Shown here: in pieces, positions 13,401-28,400 of the stretch
Layout: each line of letters opens with the position of its first letter
How positions within the stretch are numbered: position 1 is the first letter of the stretch
Assembly: GCF_958450345.1 (NCBI RefSeq)
Contig: NC_088780.1
Coordinates: forward strand, 103,428,226-103,492,225
Length of the DNA: 64,000 nt
From: Calliphora vicina
Lineage: Eukaryota; Arthropoda; Insecta; Diptera; Calliphoridae
Direction: 5' to 3'
Notes under the pieces: generated by a model
What the model was told of the DNA's origin: nothing
Databases searched by the model: none
What the model saw: the letters and a program-made list of their open reading frames with translations, nothing else
Program-made: the position numbers and the translations under genes

Positions 13401-16400
13401 GATGTTTGACATTTAATAACTCCTTGCCGGGTACATAGGTGGCATTTTCTGTACAATCGGGTACAGCAAAATCTTGGCACTCAAGATGCGCATAATATTC
13501 ACAAACTGAAACAGAATAAATATAAATATTAATAATAAATAAATGTAATTAATACTATATTCGCATATGTCAACTTTAAAATATTCTTTAGGATATAACC
13601 AGTAATAAAAAGATAAATTTTTGGACCTGATATCGGTATTCTTGATATGACATTAGACTGCTTTTTAAACACTAACTTAGGTATTTTGAAAGTAAATATA
13701 AAAACGAATGCTAAAATTTTGATAAAACGAGATTATTTTAAAGTGATTAAAAAGTACAAACTCGAACAGTTTGGTACTTTTTGAAAACAATATTTCTTCC
13801 AAACAATTATCGCAGATTTGTAGTATTCCAATCATTGCTTTGAGATATAAATAATGTTCGCTTAATAGGGGAATTATGAAGCAGCGAAATTTTAATTTTT
13901 TATTTATTTATTTAGAATTGTATCGTGTACTTCTTTAAATTGAATTGATCTGATTCTTGAGTCACACAAAATAACTAAAATGACGTTATTTTAAATTGAG
14001 AAAATAGTACAAACTTGGGCAGTTTGGTATTTTTGAAACAATGTTTTTTTTCTGAGAAAATTATCTCAAATTTGTACTGTTCGAATCATGTCTAATGTTC
14101 ACCAAATAGTTGAATTTTAGAAAGCGTACAACTTGGAAATTTATACTTTTTTACTTGTAATGGTACTTTTTTAATTGTAACATATAAGTTAATAGATATG
14201 CTGATCATAAAAATCAAGAAAAGCGAGACTTAAATCGGACATAAGGGGGAATTAATGGTACTCTATGAATGATTTAAGCATCCTCTAGGGGATACTGTAC
14301 TTGTTTGTACTTGTGCTTTTTTGTGTATAAGTTTAAAATCAAAACAATTGCATTTTTACTTTAATCAAAGTTAGTTTATTATAAAAAGTAAGAACAAATA
14401 AATCAAAACATTAGAAAACCAACACATTCCAAGGGTTTTTGTGGAGTTAAGTGGTTAGTTTACTAACCACCATGGCGGTTGGCATTAAAAATAATTATGA
14501 TAAACATTTTTGTTTCTTCAAAAATTATAATTGTTTAGCAAAATGCCAATAGATGCCAATAAACTATGTTTTAAAGACCATAGAAAAGGTGGTTAGTAAA
14601 GTGACCACTAAACCGCAAAGAGTTAGCAACTTCTCTACAAATTTTTAATGTATCAAAAGCTATTGTAAATTTAAATATGTATTTAGTTTCCAAATTTTCA
14701 CTTACCTATACAATGTACGGATGGTGTTTCATCTAAACGTTTGCGACATACGGTACAAAATTTCTTCTTGTGAGTTGTTGGTCCCGACCAACAATGCGCA
14801 ACAGGATTCTGTAAAAGATAAAATTACAGGCATTATAAATTCTTATTTGATATAGATTTATATAACAAATTTACCTTAATAATACATGGTGCAATGCCAG
14901 AACATGGAGTTACAACATTTGTGACACATCGTTCGTGTATTATAAAATTGCACACTGAAAATAAAGAAAAAACAGAAGTACCATTTATTAATATTGTATT
15001 TTTTCAAAAATAAGATTGTTTTATATATGAATAAATTAGTTTTAATTAAATGTACAAGTTAGTGAAGTACTTTCATAAGTACTTTAATAAAATATATAAA
15101 TAATTTATAAGTGGTGCCGCAGAACAAAAGGTACATTTTTGAAAATTTAAAAATTTTGGGAAATTGATTTTTTCTAGAAGATTTCATTCAACCCAAATAT
15201 TATAAAAATACCAAAAAAAAATCAATTTGTAGAAAAATTCGACAAAGTACCTTTTGTTCTGCGGTTCCTCAATTATGGGTTGATCCTCACAAAAGTTTGT
15301 AGAAAGATTTAGGTTCATATAAAACGTGTCTATTTCCAATTTCATCCCGATATAAATTATTATAAGACAATTATGAATGTTGAAGTAATTACCTGAGGGG
15401 ACTAGGGACAAATGTTGCCCGATTTTTCAAATACTTAACAGTATAATTTCAGAGTACTTAGAACTAATTTGTGGAAAATTTTATCAGGATTGCTGCATAC
15501 TAAACATATTTACGGCTGCTTAAACAGTATTCCGGGAGGACATTTGTATGGGGTTTAGGTGAAATCATGGATCGATATTAATCATTTTCCATACCAATCA
15601 AACCTTATAAGTTTGTGGAAAATTTCAGCTAGCTAGCTCCTTTCGTTTGGGCCCTATTGTATTTTCAACAGACATACAGACGGATGGACATAGCTAGATC
15701 GTCTTAGAAATTTATAAGGACCTAGAAATGTGTACTTTTTAATTCTACGACCAATATTTCGATATGTTGCAAACAGAATGCTAATTCTCTTTTTATGGTG
15801 GATATAGAAAGGTCGAAAAATTTCCTGAAATAGGGTACATGTCTATATCGATTTAAGTGTTAAAAAGCTAGCGAAATATGATAGTTCGATTGACAGTTAA
15901 CCCTTTCGTATTTGCTATCGAGCTTAAAAAACACCCTTTACATATATGTATTTAAGTATATACATAAAATGAATGTCCTTAAATTCATATATATTTCACC
16001 ATGTATGTATCTGTATTTTTTTCCTTTTTTTTACTTCTAAAAATAAATTTATTGTATAAAAAAAGAAGTGAAAAAAAAATAACAAAATACATCCAACAGC
16101 GGAAGTCCTCAAGCATTGTTGAAAATATTAAACGTGTGTATCTTAAAATACTTGTTTGTACCTTCAAATCGTTATGACAAACTAAATGCAGATACAATTT
16201 AAAAAATCTTGAACAAAAAAATCGATTACAAATACTTAAGTGATTTGAAAATGTGTCACAGAGTGCATTAAGTTTGTAATTTAAAAGGACACTGAGCAGT
16301 GATTTCAAAATCAAATTCGATTGCAATGACATTTAATAGAAAACTTGCTAGAGTATTTAAATAAAATGGTAGTTTAAAGTTATTTAAGATTAAAATTTTA

Positions 16401-19400
16401 TTGAGATGTTAGTTTTAAGCACAAAATATAATAATTTTATAATAATTATCATTAAATATCTAAAACCTTAAGATCTTCTTTATTAAGGCGACCAGATTTT
16501 GAAAATGAAAATAGATGACAAAGAAAAAAGTCAAACATTTATTGTTGTGTAAAATCTTAAGATGATAGTTTTTGCAAAACTGTTGCCATTAAATAATTAC
16601 TTTTGCAATTTAATTTAAAAGAATCGAAAATGTGTGCGTAACTGTAGTTCTAATGAGATATAAACAAAAATAAAGGACAAACATTTTAGAGACAAGCAAT
16701 TAATGTGTCTCAGGTCACTAGAACAAGAAATGTAGGAACAGAATTAGCATATTTTGAGAAATATTAAAATAAAAGATAATTTTTACTTAAAATATATCCA
16801 TATTTACATGTATTTGAGTTTTTGTCTTCGTAAGATACCATTATCCTATTCGCAGGTATGACCAAAAAAATTTAATTTTTTTAACGGCAGTTTCAAAACT
16901 CCATTTCAAATTTTAAACAATTTTGTTTAACAAATTTCTGTATTTTGTACAAAGCTTACAGTAAGAAATTAAGTGTTACCTTTTATTTTCAAAGTTCAGT
17001 AAGTGTATGAACAGAATAATCAAGGCACGACATTTATACGATTTAGCAAAAAAAAACCGGTGACCGGCGAGAAATCAAATTTCTTTTAATTTATAAAATT
17101 AAAAATAAATTCCATTGATCATGCCTTTAAAAATTAAGATGACAAAAGATGGCAACTTATGAAAAAAGATGACAGATAGAGGACACAAATTTTATAGATG
17201 ACAGCCAGTTAAAATAGATGATTGTCCTCTAAAAAAAGATGACGTATTGTCAACTTATCTTTATTGAAGCTGAAATGGTGCTTTGATTACCTTAGACACA
17301 GTGGGGAAGAATCAACATATTTTTGTAATAAATCTGCTGTCTAAGGGCCATTATTACAACTTGCGGTTATAGTTAAATATAACATTAAGTAATAGAAAAA
17401 GTTTCCCTTAAAGGTAACTTTAACTATAACGGCAAGTTGAATTAATGAACCTAAATCTGATTGTCTAAAAATTGAAACATTAAATAAATCCCCAACATCG
17501 ATGTTTTCAGAATTTTTGCCCATTGGGTAAGCATAAGAAAATCCTGCAATTCCCAAAAAACAAGCAAAAATCCCAATTTTTTAAGTTTTCTTAATTAAGC
17601 CCATAAAGTATACATTTAGCCTGGAGCTGATAAAAGAATAATGTGAATGATTTGTAATATATCATAGTATCTAAAAGTGTAGCCTATTTTGTAATTCCAG
17701 CTTTGGGATTTTAAAACACAATACCTAAATGAAAAATTTCGATAAATTAAATTTGAAAAGGCCGAGGGAAACACCTATTAGCATATTTTAGGCATTTTCT
17801 ATTTTAAAGCCATTTTTGTTGAGATGCCTTTCAAAAATATTTAAAAACATTATTTAGTTTATTTCTAGGAAGCAAAGAATAGTAGTTTTTCGGCAAAAAA
17901 AAAAAGGAATTTCAAAATTTTCAAATTCAAAATCGATTATTTTTGCATTCATAAAAGATGTTGCTTTTCATACGATTTTTTTTATTTATTGTTTGACCAA
18001 CAGAAACAATTTGAAGAAATCGGTCATACACTGTGAAATTTTCAATACTCAATAATTATAAGAGATAAATAGCACAAGCCTAATCAAGGGCTTTAAGAAT
18101 ATTTTAAAATCTTTGATTTTAGACAAACCAAAACAATATATGAACTGATATATATTGCTAATCAGTTCAGCCAGTTAGAAGTGGACGATTTATTTCCAAA
18201 ATATTTTGATTTTAATTCACTGTGCAATGTTGGCTACAATGGGGTCAATTTTCCATACACCAGCCTTGAAGTTATTTATTTAAACTAAAAATTTGTTTTC
18301 ATTATTTAATTTAGAGCTAATCAAACTATCTCAAATGTTGCAATATCCATTTGGTTTAAGTAAACATAGCAATCCCCATATTTCGTCTCCAATTTGCTCA
18401 AAAACTTCATTTTAATGCTAAAATATTGAGCAACAAAACATAAAATATTGTTACTTTTCTACCTTTTAAAAACAGTTTTAATTGCAAATTAAAGCGATCA
18501 GTAGTTCAAAAATTGTAACAACACTTTATTTATTTAAATTAACAATTTAAATAGTTACTCTCTTTTATTACACACACTTTAAAAATAAACTGGTAATACA
18601 GTTGATGTTAAGTCTAACAGTGTCTACGATATACTAACTGTTACTATTTATATACACAGCGACATCTTCCAGAAGTCTCATGAATAATCTAACGGAAATA
18701 ACTAGAATGTTCTATTTCCACAATGGTCACCTTGAGCTTTAAGCGGCTTAATGTTAATGTTAGCAGCTATAACAATTAATGTTGTCATTCTTATAAACAA
18801 AGTTAATAACAGATTGCAGCCATTGCATCTATAACCCTCAAATCTGGCATTTCTAAATGGCTGGTCCGATAGGAATAAAATTTATCGTAGGCGTAGACAA
18901 GTAGTATTCGAGTTTAAGTTATTAAAATGGACCCTACAAATGTTCCAGGGGCGACGCTATAGGGACTCAATATAGGGTACCTTCGACATGTAAAATTTTT
19001 AAACACGTACCATTTTTTTGTTTCCCATCCGATTGCAAAGATTTTTATATTTTTGGAAAGCCCTCGGCTAGGCCTTGAAAAAATATGCTTATTACGATGG
19101 AGTAACCAAGGAGTTTTCAACTCGAATACTCCTTGGCTACGCCCACGTCAAATTTTATTCCGATCGGAACAGCCATTTAGAAATGCCAGATTTATTTCCA
19201 AAAAATTTCGATTCTGCCCCACTGTGTAAGGGAAAATAAATACGATTGACTAGCTCTAGGCGTAAGTAAAATAAGAAGTCTTTAAAGAGTAAAATGGAAT
19301 TATTTTCAAAGTCACTTTTATAACTGAAAATTACTGTCTATAAGGGATACCGTACATCATTTGTTTGCTTAACATGCCATAGTGCATGCAGCCTCCTTTT

Positions 19401-22400
19401 AATTTGAGGTTAAATTTACATTAAAATTTTAACTATTGTAGTTCATGCTCATGATACCTATCTAAAAATCCTTTACAACTGTATAACCATGCCAAACGTT
19501 TTTCTTTCCTCTTGACAATACGAGAACAAAAACTATTTAGGCACACACTGGGAAATGTTAATACTCATATGAGTTTGTAACCAATTTGGAAATAATAATG
19601 ATGATGATGGAAAAAAAATAAAATATTTGTTAATAGAGATGTAACAATAATACTTATAAAAGAAAGAACATTTTACAAAATTCAGCCAAAATTAAATAAA
19701 ACACACAATCAAGCAAGCAACCTGTCAGCCAGCCAAATTGCCAAGCTGGCAGTAGCATGTACTCACTCGTACCCCTGCTCGTGCAGCTGCAACAAAATGC
19801 ATGAGTCTGTTTGTTGCAACAATCTCTGTACATAAAAGTGCTAGTAGCACTCAAAACAGAAAAATAAACTATTATAACGTACAGAAAAAGTGAGGAGTAG
19901 AGGAAAACTAAAAACAACATTTAGCTATCATGAATGAGTTCATTCATGACGTCAGTAGAGAACTCGAAAACGTCAGGTCAGCGGCCTAGTTTTTTTTTGC
20001 GAGAAAAATATATCGCAAATACATGTATATAAATGTATGTATATGGCTCTGTATATGTTAAAATACATACAACGAAGACCAAATGCACGTATATAGAAAA
20101 AAAACACTAACTCCATTTTTTCTTTCTACCTTTTTATACAAAAAAAAAAAAACTAAGTGCAATTTATAAATAATTTATATACATAAGTGCTTATGTAAAG
20201 GGGATTTTTTTATGTCCGATAGAACTTGAAATTGTAAATTTTAATCAAACAAATTTTTTAGCATTAACATTTATAAATTATTTCGGGAATACGCCTGTTG
20301 ACAAAGTGTATTCTGGACATCGAATTTTAGACCTCTTTCTCGAGCATTCACGCAGAGAAAAAATATAGTTGGGCATGGTTACTGTAACCATTTCAATATT
20401 GTTACAAGTTTTTTAACTATATTATAGTCACAGTAACCATTTACATGATTGTGGTAACCATAATTACTTACGATTCACATATATATGTTTACTGTAACCA
20501 TATATATGGTTGAGACAATCATGTGAATCGTAAGTTAACCATATTATGGTTACCACAATCATGTAAATGGTTACTGTGACTATAATATAGTTAAAAAACT
20601 TGTAACACTATATAAATGGTTACAGTAATCATGCCCAATTATATTTTTTCTCTGCGTGTTGCGGACCGTATGTCACGAATAACACGTACAATGTTGGACT
20701 CCAAGGCGTCAATTTCTGCTGGTTTATTAGCATAAACTAGCGACTTAACGAGAATCCACAAGAAATCATCGAGAGGTGTCAAATCGCACGTTCTTGGAGG
20801 CCAATTTGACAGTTCCATTTCTCGAAATCAAGTTGCCGCCAAATTTTGATTTCAATAAATCAAAACCAGCTTCCTAACCAGCCGGCCAGACTTCAGCAGC
20901 TCATGATAGATATGACCCTTAGCGCCATGAATATTTGGCTTTCGTGCCGATTAGAATGGTTACCCGGGCTTCACATACGATATCTTTCATTGTAAGTAAC
21001 GATTTAGATCATAAATAATTTTCTTTTATAGAGTTCAAGCATCATTTCGGACATGCAAAAACGTCTTTCAAGGTCTTTTGCCTTCAATTCGTATGGTACC
21101 CAATTTCCCAGCTTTTGGATGAATCCTGAAGTAAAGCGAAACTTCCAGCATATAACGCTTTCTTGGTACAAAATTCGACATTTTAGAAGCAAATAAACTT
21201 TGTTGTTTATATTGTAATGTTCAATAACTAAGTGAGAATAAATGACAGATATGTACCCTTCAAAATGGCATATAAGTTGTTAAAAACAAAAATCGCGTTG
21301 AAAATTCCACATTTTTAAGTCATATACCCAATACATATAGGCAATTCCATGTCATCGTACATCACATTTGTACGCCTATAGAGTGGAATAGATTTTGCAA
21401 AACTAAGAGTATCTGAAAAATAATTTGGTCCTTATGTTCCATTCAGATGGTACTATATTTAGAAAAGGAATAAGAACATTCGAAACGTTGTCCAAATATC
21501 AAGAGAAACAACGGTGACATAAAACGAAGTGATCATGAGGCACATGTAAAAATATTCGAATCGTGAGACTTTTTTTTAAATATTTTCCCTTATAATAAAT
21601 AAAATGTAATATCGTACGTGACATACCGTACTGACAGATTTTTCTCTTATAGTAATACAATCCATATTATGTAAATATACATACATATGTAAATAATATC
21701 TAAAAAACAAATTAAAAAAATATATATTCGGTTTTAAAACTACACTCTACATACTAATTGGGCGCTTAGTTTTCGCCTCCACCTTAGCCTAATACATACT
21801 AATTGAATTAGAAAATTAGTGATTTTTCCTATTCAAATCATCTTGAAAAAAAGTTTCAAGGGTTTTTGTTTTTTCAGTCGTGGTTGACATTGCCATGGAA
21901 TTGCCCATATATAAATTATGTACATACATATTTGACATGTGACAAACATACATATGTAAGTACTTTTACATTTATACAATTATATATTCATATACACAAA
22001 TAATTAAATAAATATTGCCATGAATAAATTATTGTACCTGAATAATAACAGTAAACTGCTGCTGCAACTGCTACTGATGTTAATGTCATCAGCGACAAGA
22101 GCAGCAGCCTCTTTATTTAAATCCATATGTATGTAAAAGCATATACATTACATTGGCCCCGTTTGTATGGACGAGAAATACGGTACACAGAGAAAACAGA
22201 TTCGTAATAGCAACCGAATTTGTTGCCAATCGAATGATTCGGTTGCACATATCGAATATTTTGGTTCTATCAACAGAAATTCAGCAGATAAAGATGAATT
22301 TCAGTTGAAACAATCAAACTTTTGTTACCCCTTCCAAAATGTTGTACCCACAACTGTAAAATTCGGTCACTAAGGTAGAATCATTCGATTGGCAACAAAT

Positions 22401-25400
22401 TCGGTTGCTATTACGAATGTGTTTCCTCTGTGTATAGATGTTATTCAGATTTATTACCACCATTTTTGCGATTAGAATTTAGTAAGCTGGATCAATTGCG
22501 AGAAATATGAAGGAAGTCATAAAAACCTTTAAAAAAATGTCATATTATCTTTTGATCCAGCTCACAACGTACTGCAGACAGGACAATAATTTTGAGAAAC
22601 GCTATCTTAGAATGAAATAAACTTTTATTCATAATTTTTTTGGGCAACCCTATTTTATATGTATGTGTGTGTATACATATGTATATGTAATTAAATGTGC
22701 TAACGTCAGCTCTTTGCAAAACATGCTGTTGCATGACCAACAAACTCAATACAGTTATTGCTTGTACTCTTTTGTCGTTGTTGTTTTTGCAGCTACAAGT
22801 GACAAATATTGCAAGGAGGACTAAAGAATTCAAGAGAAATTGTTATGTATCAGCATATGTATGTATGTATGTTGTTATATAATTTTCTATGTGATTGATT
22901 TTGAACATAACCCTGAACTTTATTTCGACTTTATTTTGGAATATCTGCTTCGTACTGACATTCCCAGCTAAAACTTGTATTGTCTAGTAAACGCTTAAAA
23001 TTAAAAAAAAATTGTGGTCGTTTGGAAAAACTAGGTAACTCCACTTTTTGCGAAAATTGAGATAACACCAAAAATAGAAAGTATGTACGTTTCATTAGTA
23101 CGACAACATGATACACGTAACTAATTTCATAATTAAACGATTTATCGTACGATTTATCGTACGATTTATCGTAACGTGTATACCTAGCATTAAACTATAC
23201 AATTTTGGAAAAACTATTATAAAAAAAATATTCTATTTTTCATTTCATTCATGTCATTAACAACTGACATCGATAAATATATTTAAACGCAAAGTTTTTG
23301 CATCACAATCATATGCACATCATCATCATCACTATTATCAGCAACATTATCGTCATTGTCAGCATCAATGACTTCTTGAACATCATCAATGCAACTAAAA
23401 GCGTCATCATGTTAATCGTCAGCAGCAACAGCAACAACAGCAGCAGCAGTTTCTACTCGTAGCATTTTATTAACCATGTCTGACATTTTGTTTAAATACA
23501 TATTTTAATAATAAGTTGTTTTGTACGAGATTGGAAGGTAAATAAAATAATAATAGAATTGCACCATGGCACAATATTTTAAGGTAGAATCATAAGAAAA
23601 CACATTCTCAATTATAAAATTCATGTAACGAAAATGTAAAAGATAATATGAAACAAGTAAGAAAGTATAGTCGGCCAAAAGGGATGTGATGATGAATGAG
23701 GAGGCGCGATCGATCCAAGATGTATTAACCAAGTGACAGTGCAACTACAACAATTACAACAATACAAGAACAACAGTAATTTTTGTTTGTGTAAAACCTT
23801 CTAAACTGTAAAAAAACAAGTTAGAACGGTATATTCGGCTTTGCCGAATCTTAAATACCCTCCACCTGCATACAGATTTTTTAGGTTGATATATATGGCA
23901 GCTATAACTAATTATAGGCCGATCGTCATATAATTAGGTATAGCGATTTTTGTATATATGGGGATTATTTATGACGAATTTCAATGTCATATGGCGATAT
24001 TTATAAGATATTTATGCTAATTTAAGTGATTTTCGGAAGTGAACTTTATATGGGGGCTATGGTCAAATATGGGCCGATCCACAAACAATTTAGTGTTGTG
24101 ATTTCTTTTAGCACGAAACTTATTTTTGCTGAATTTTGTATGGATACTGCAATTCTAAAAGCATTTATAGGCCATAGAACCCTATTTCGGGAAGAAATTT
24201 GTATGGGGGCTAGGAGAAATCATGAACCGATTCTTATAATTTTCACCAGAGTTAGTCCTTTTATTATCAAAATAACGTGTGTGATGTTTTATGGTATTAT
24301 GTGCAATACATTTACACAAATAACCAAAAATATGTGAAAATTGTCAATTTTTTTTAGGCTGTCTCACATTTTGGTTCATAGCTCTGGTTCTACTGAACTG
24401 ATTTTGCTGATTTTCAATACCAAACTGCTTAGGAGAACAATAAACATAATTTTTGCAAGTCTACCAATTTTGTTTGCGTATTTTGAAACAAGTTTTTGAC
24501 ATTTCAAAACTTATAATATGAGTAAGCAAAAAATAGTCAGCTGGCGTTACGCTGCCACCTGATTAAATATGCCTTGTATCGATCCCTTTTCTGGTATTTC
24601 CTTTGTTAAATTCAAGTTGGCTGTACAGCAGAAACTATATGAGACAGCACAAAACAGGTGGACCAATGAACCTTTCTGTGCAACAATGAGGTTGACTTGG
24701 CCCGTATATGATGCCAGCAGGACAACTCTACTTATAGAATTCCGTCGTTCGCAAATAAGGCTAACTGTCTCCTTTATTACAGGACACTGTATAATTGGGA
24801 CACATGGTAGAATACTGGGTCTACGTTGCAACGACTACTGTAGAGGCTGTCATAATGCAGATGAGGAGGAGACTGTGTCTTACCATTGCTACCATTGTCC
24901 GGCTGTGACAAACCTGAGGGAAAGCATTCTCGGAATCCCTTTCCCATCATGCCTGGATGAACTATTAAATTTTATTCTTAGACAAATCTACTCCCTTATC
25001 AGGGAATCTGGTTGGTTTAACTCGGAGACAACGGAAATATTTTAAAAACCCTGCTGTTTACCCCTTGGGTATCACAATGGGATCAGTTTTGAATGGACCC
25101 AAGTGAGCTGCTTGTCAAGTGGCTGCCCATGGAACCTAACCTAGTCGGTCAAGCCCTACCATATGATATCGTACACTAAGTAAATGAGCAAAAAACTTTT
25201 TCTCTTAAAATTGCAATAATGTATTTAGAAGTGGGCCTTATATGGGAGCAAAGATTACACAGGGCAACAAAATCGAAAAAATTTTAAAGGCTTTTTGAAC
25301 CACAACACAATTTTGATGTAGTAGTAGTACAAATATGGTCCATTTTAAAAAAAAAATGTTTAAGTAAAATTGTGAATTTTTTTACACGTTTCTCCACATA

Positions 25401-28400
25401 ATTAATGATAACTCAAAAACGGTTAGTCCGATATTATTAAAATAAACTTAGAGAAGTTAAAATTTACATAACCTTTAATCCGTTTATATATTGCGTTTGA
25501 ATCGGCTAAGTAGTTTCGGAGTTATAAAAACAAATTGAAGCAAAAACAACTAAGAGAGCTATATTCGGCTGTGTCGAATCTTATATACCCTTCACCAAAT
25601 TATGCTTTAAAATAATTTTTTTTAAATATTTTTGGTAAATAAAATTTAATTTTTTTTTCCAAATTGTTTGAAAAAAATTTTTTTTAATTTTAAAAAAAAT
25701 TTTTTTAAAAAAAAATTTATGAAAAAAAAATTTTTGGACGAAAAAAAATTCGGGTAAAAAAATATTTTTCCCGATTTTGACCCATTGTAGGTCCAACTAT
25801 TACTATAGCCTTATATACATCGTTGCAATGGACTTTGAAATATCTATCATTAGATATGCATATTGTCTATATTAATGACTTAGTAATCCAGATATAGATA
25901 AAAAAATGGGCCAAAAATCGAGATTGTCCCGGTGTTTTTATTATATCTCAGCCACTTGTGGGTGGATTTTGTCAATTTTAAATAGCAACCGAGCCGGAAT
26001 TCTTGATATATATTGATGTATAAATCATGTATATAAGTTATTTGGGGGCTACGGAAAGTTAATTTCAACATACAGACGGACAGACGGACATGGCTATATC
26101 GACTTCGCTATCTATAACGATCCAGAATATATATACTTTGTGGGGTCGCAAATGAAAAATTCCACTCATGGTGTAGGGTATATATATATTTTTTAGGTGA
26201 AAATATTTTTTATTGTTTTAAAAAACAAATGAAAAATTGGAAACAGCAGAAATTGTTCAGATTTATTGCTTTATTGCAAAGCCACTTATAATAGCAACAA
26301 AATGAGATATCGATCATAAAAATCGATTGATTCTTTTCGAAGTTATTCACAAGAATTCGCTCATTTTCACAAAATTGTATGTGTCTATTGAAAACAGTAT
26401 AGGAACCAAACAATTACTCTCAGTTAATAAGGTTTGTTTGGTATTGAAAATGAACAATATCGGTCCATGATTTCACCTAGCCCCCATACAAATGACCCCC
26501 CGGAATACTGATTGAGCAGTCTTAAATATGGTAATTATGCGACAATCTAGATAAAATTTTGCACAAATCAGTTCTAAGTACTCTGAAATTAAACTGTAAT
26601 TATGCTGGCGAAACTCGGACAACATTTGTCCCTGATCCCCATACAAGTTCCTCCTCAGCAAACTGACTTTAACGTTCATAATTGTTTTATAATAATAAAT
26701 ATCATGATTAAATTCGACATAGAAAAGTTTTATGTGAAACTAAATTTCTCTACAAACATTTGTGATCCATATATCCACTATTGAAATTGACAAGGTTTTT
26801 TATGATTTTAAAAGTTTGGGGTCATTTTAACCCCAAGTGCCATTTATGGGTTAATTTCCATGTTTGTTCTATTATTACAAATACTAGACTTCATGTTATA
26901 TTTCTCTTAGGTTTCATCAAAATCGACCCAAAAATAAATAAGATTCCGCTATCTTTAAATTAGAAATTCCAAATATTGAAAAATTTAACCTTTGACCTTC
27001 ACGATTTAAGGTTTAAAGTTTTCCAATTTTAATAAAATTTTCAGAGTCTATTTATAATTATTTGGGCTATAATATTCTGAATAGGTTTTACTTAAAATAC
27101 ATAACAGTAATGAAATAGAGCACATTCGCCAAAAAATGGCCATATAATTGGTTTTCTCGAAAATTTCAAAATTTAAATCGCAGGTAACAAAATTTTTATT
27201 TTTTTGGCCATATCTGCGAATAGGTTAACGGTATCCTACGAAGATAAAAACTCATATACAAGTAAATATGTACATATTTTAAGTAAAAATGAGCTTTTAT
27301 TTTAATATTTATCAAAATATGTTAATTTTGTACATACCTTTCTCGTTCTAGTTGCCTGAGACACGTTAATGGCCTGGCGAGTTTTTAATAACTTTAAAAT
27401 TTTTTGACCAATTTTTGTTTTTTATGTCTCATTAGAACGACAATTACATACACATTTCGATTCTTTTAAATTAAATTGCAAAAGTAATTTTTTAATGGCA
27501 AAATTTTTACAAAAACTGAAAAAATGCATTTTTTTCCCCTTGTAAATGCATCTCAAAACTTCAGAGGGCTTGCGGCACGTCTTATCGCCAACCGATTTAA
27601 CTAAAATTTTTTCAGGATGATTTTTTTACTAATGATCACCAAACTAGGGGGTGAGAATGGCCAAAATCCAACTTTCGTTTATTAAGGGCCACCCTAATGT
27701 ACATATGTATGAACATATTTATGAAAAACACAAAAATTCTTAATAATGAAACTCCTCCTCTTATGTTTACCACACAATGTTTGGATTATTTAATATTGTT
27801 GATGTTATTGCTGTTGTATCGGTGTTAAGGTGTTTGTATGCATGTGATCTTGGAAAATGTTAATGAATTGCTAGGTCATCCTTTTTTTCTATTTTCATAC
27901 AAAACACAAACAATAATAATAATAACAGAAAACAACAAAAACAACTAAAAACACAAAATAAATGTATGCATTTTTTTGTACACAACTTCAGCTTGTTCTT
28001 GTTGCAAACAAACTAAACAAACACACACACACACACAAAGTACGAGGATACCACACCTGTTTATAGAAATTTCCAAACAGAATTTCCTTTTTTTTATTGT
28101 TATTATTATTATCAACATATTTTGTGCGATTTTTTATTATTTTTTTTTTCAAATTTTAAACATAAAATCATGTCATTCATTGTATTGCTTGTTAGTCGTT
28201 GTGTTGTATATTCCACAATCTATATTTAGTTTAGTTGACATTTTGTTATACCTAGTAACACCTATTGTTATAAAACACAATATTAAACACACACTCTAAC
28301 TCTCATATACAAAATACACAAAAAATATATGTATGTACATATCGTCATATTAAAAACAAGTACATACTACATTGTTTAATACATTATTAAATTTACATTG

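Noticed and set aside
22540..22882. Frames of about 97 and 61 codons on opposite strands
   Set aside because: They overlap each other and include dispersed repeat sequence shared with 40590-40680; no protein features.
27976..28299. 107-codon frame beside the CA repeat
   Set aside because: Phe/Ile-rich translation of T-rich sequence; no start context, no homologue recognised.
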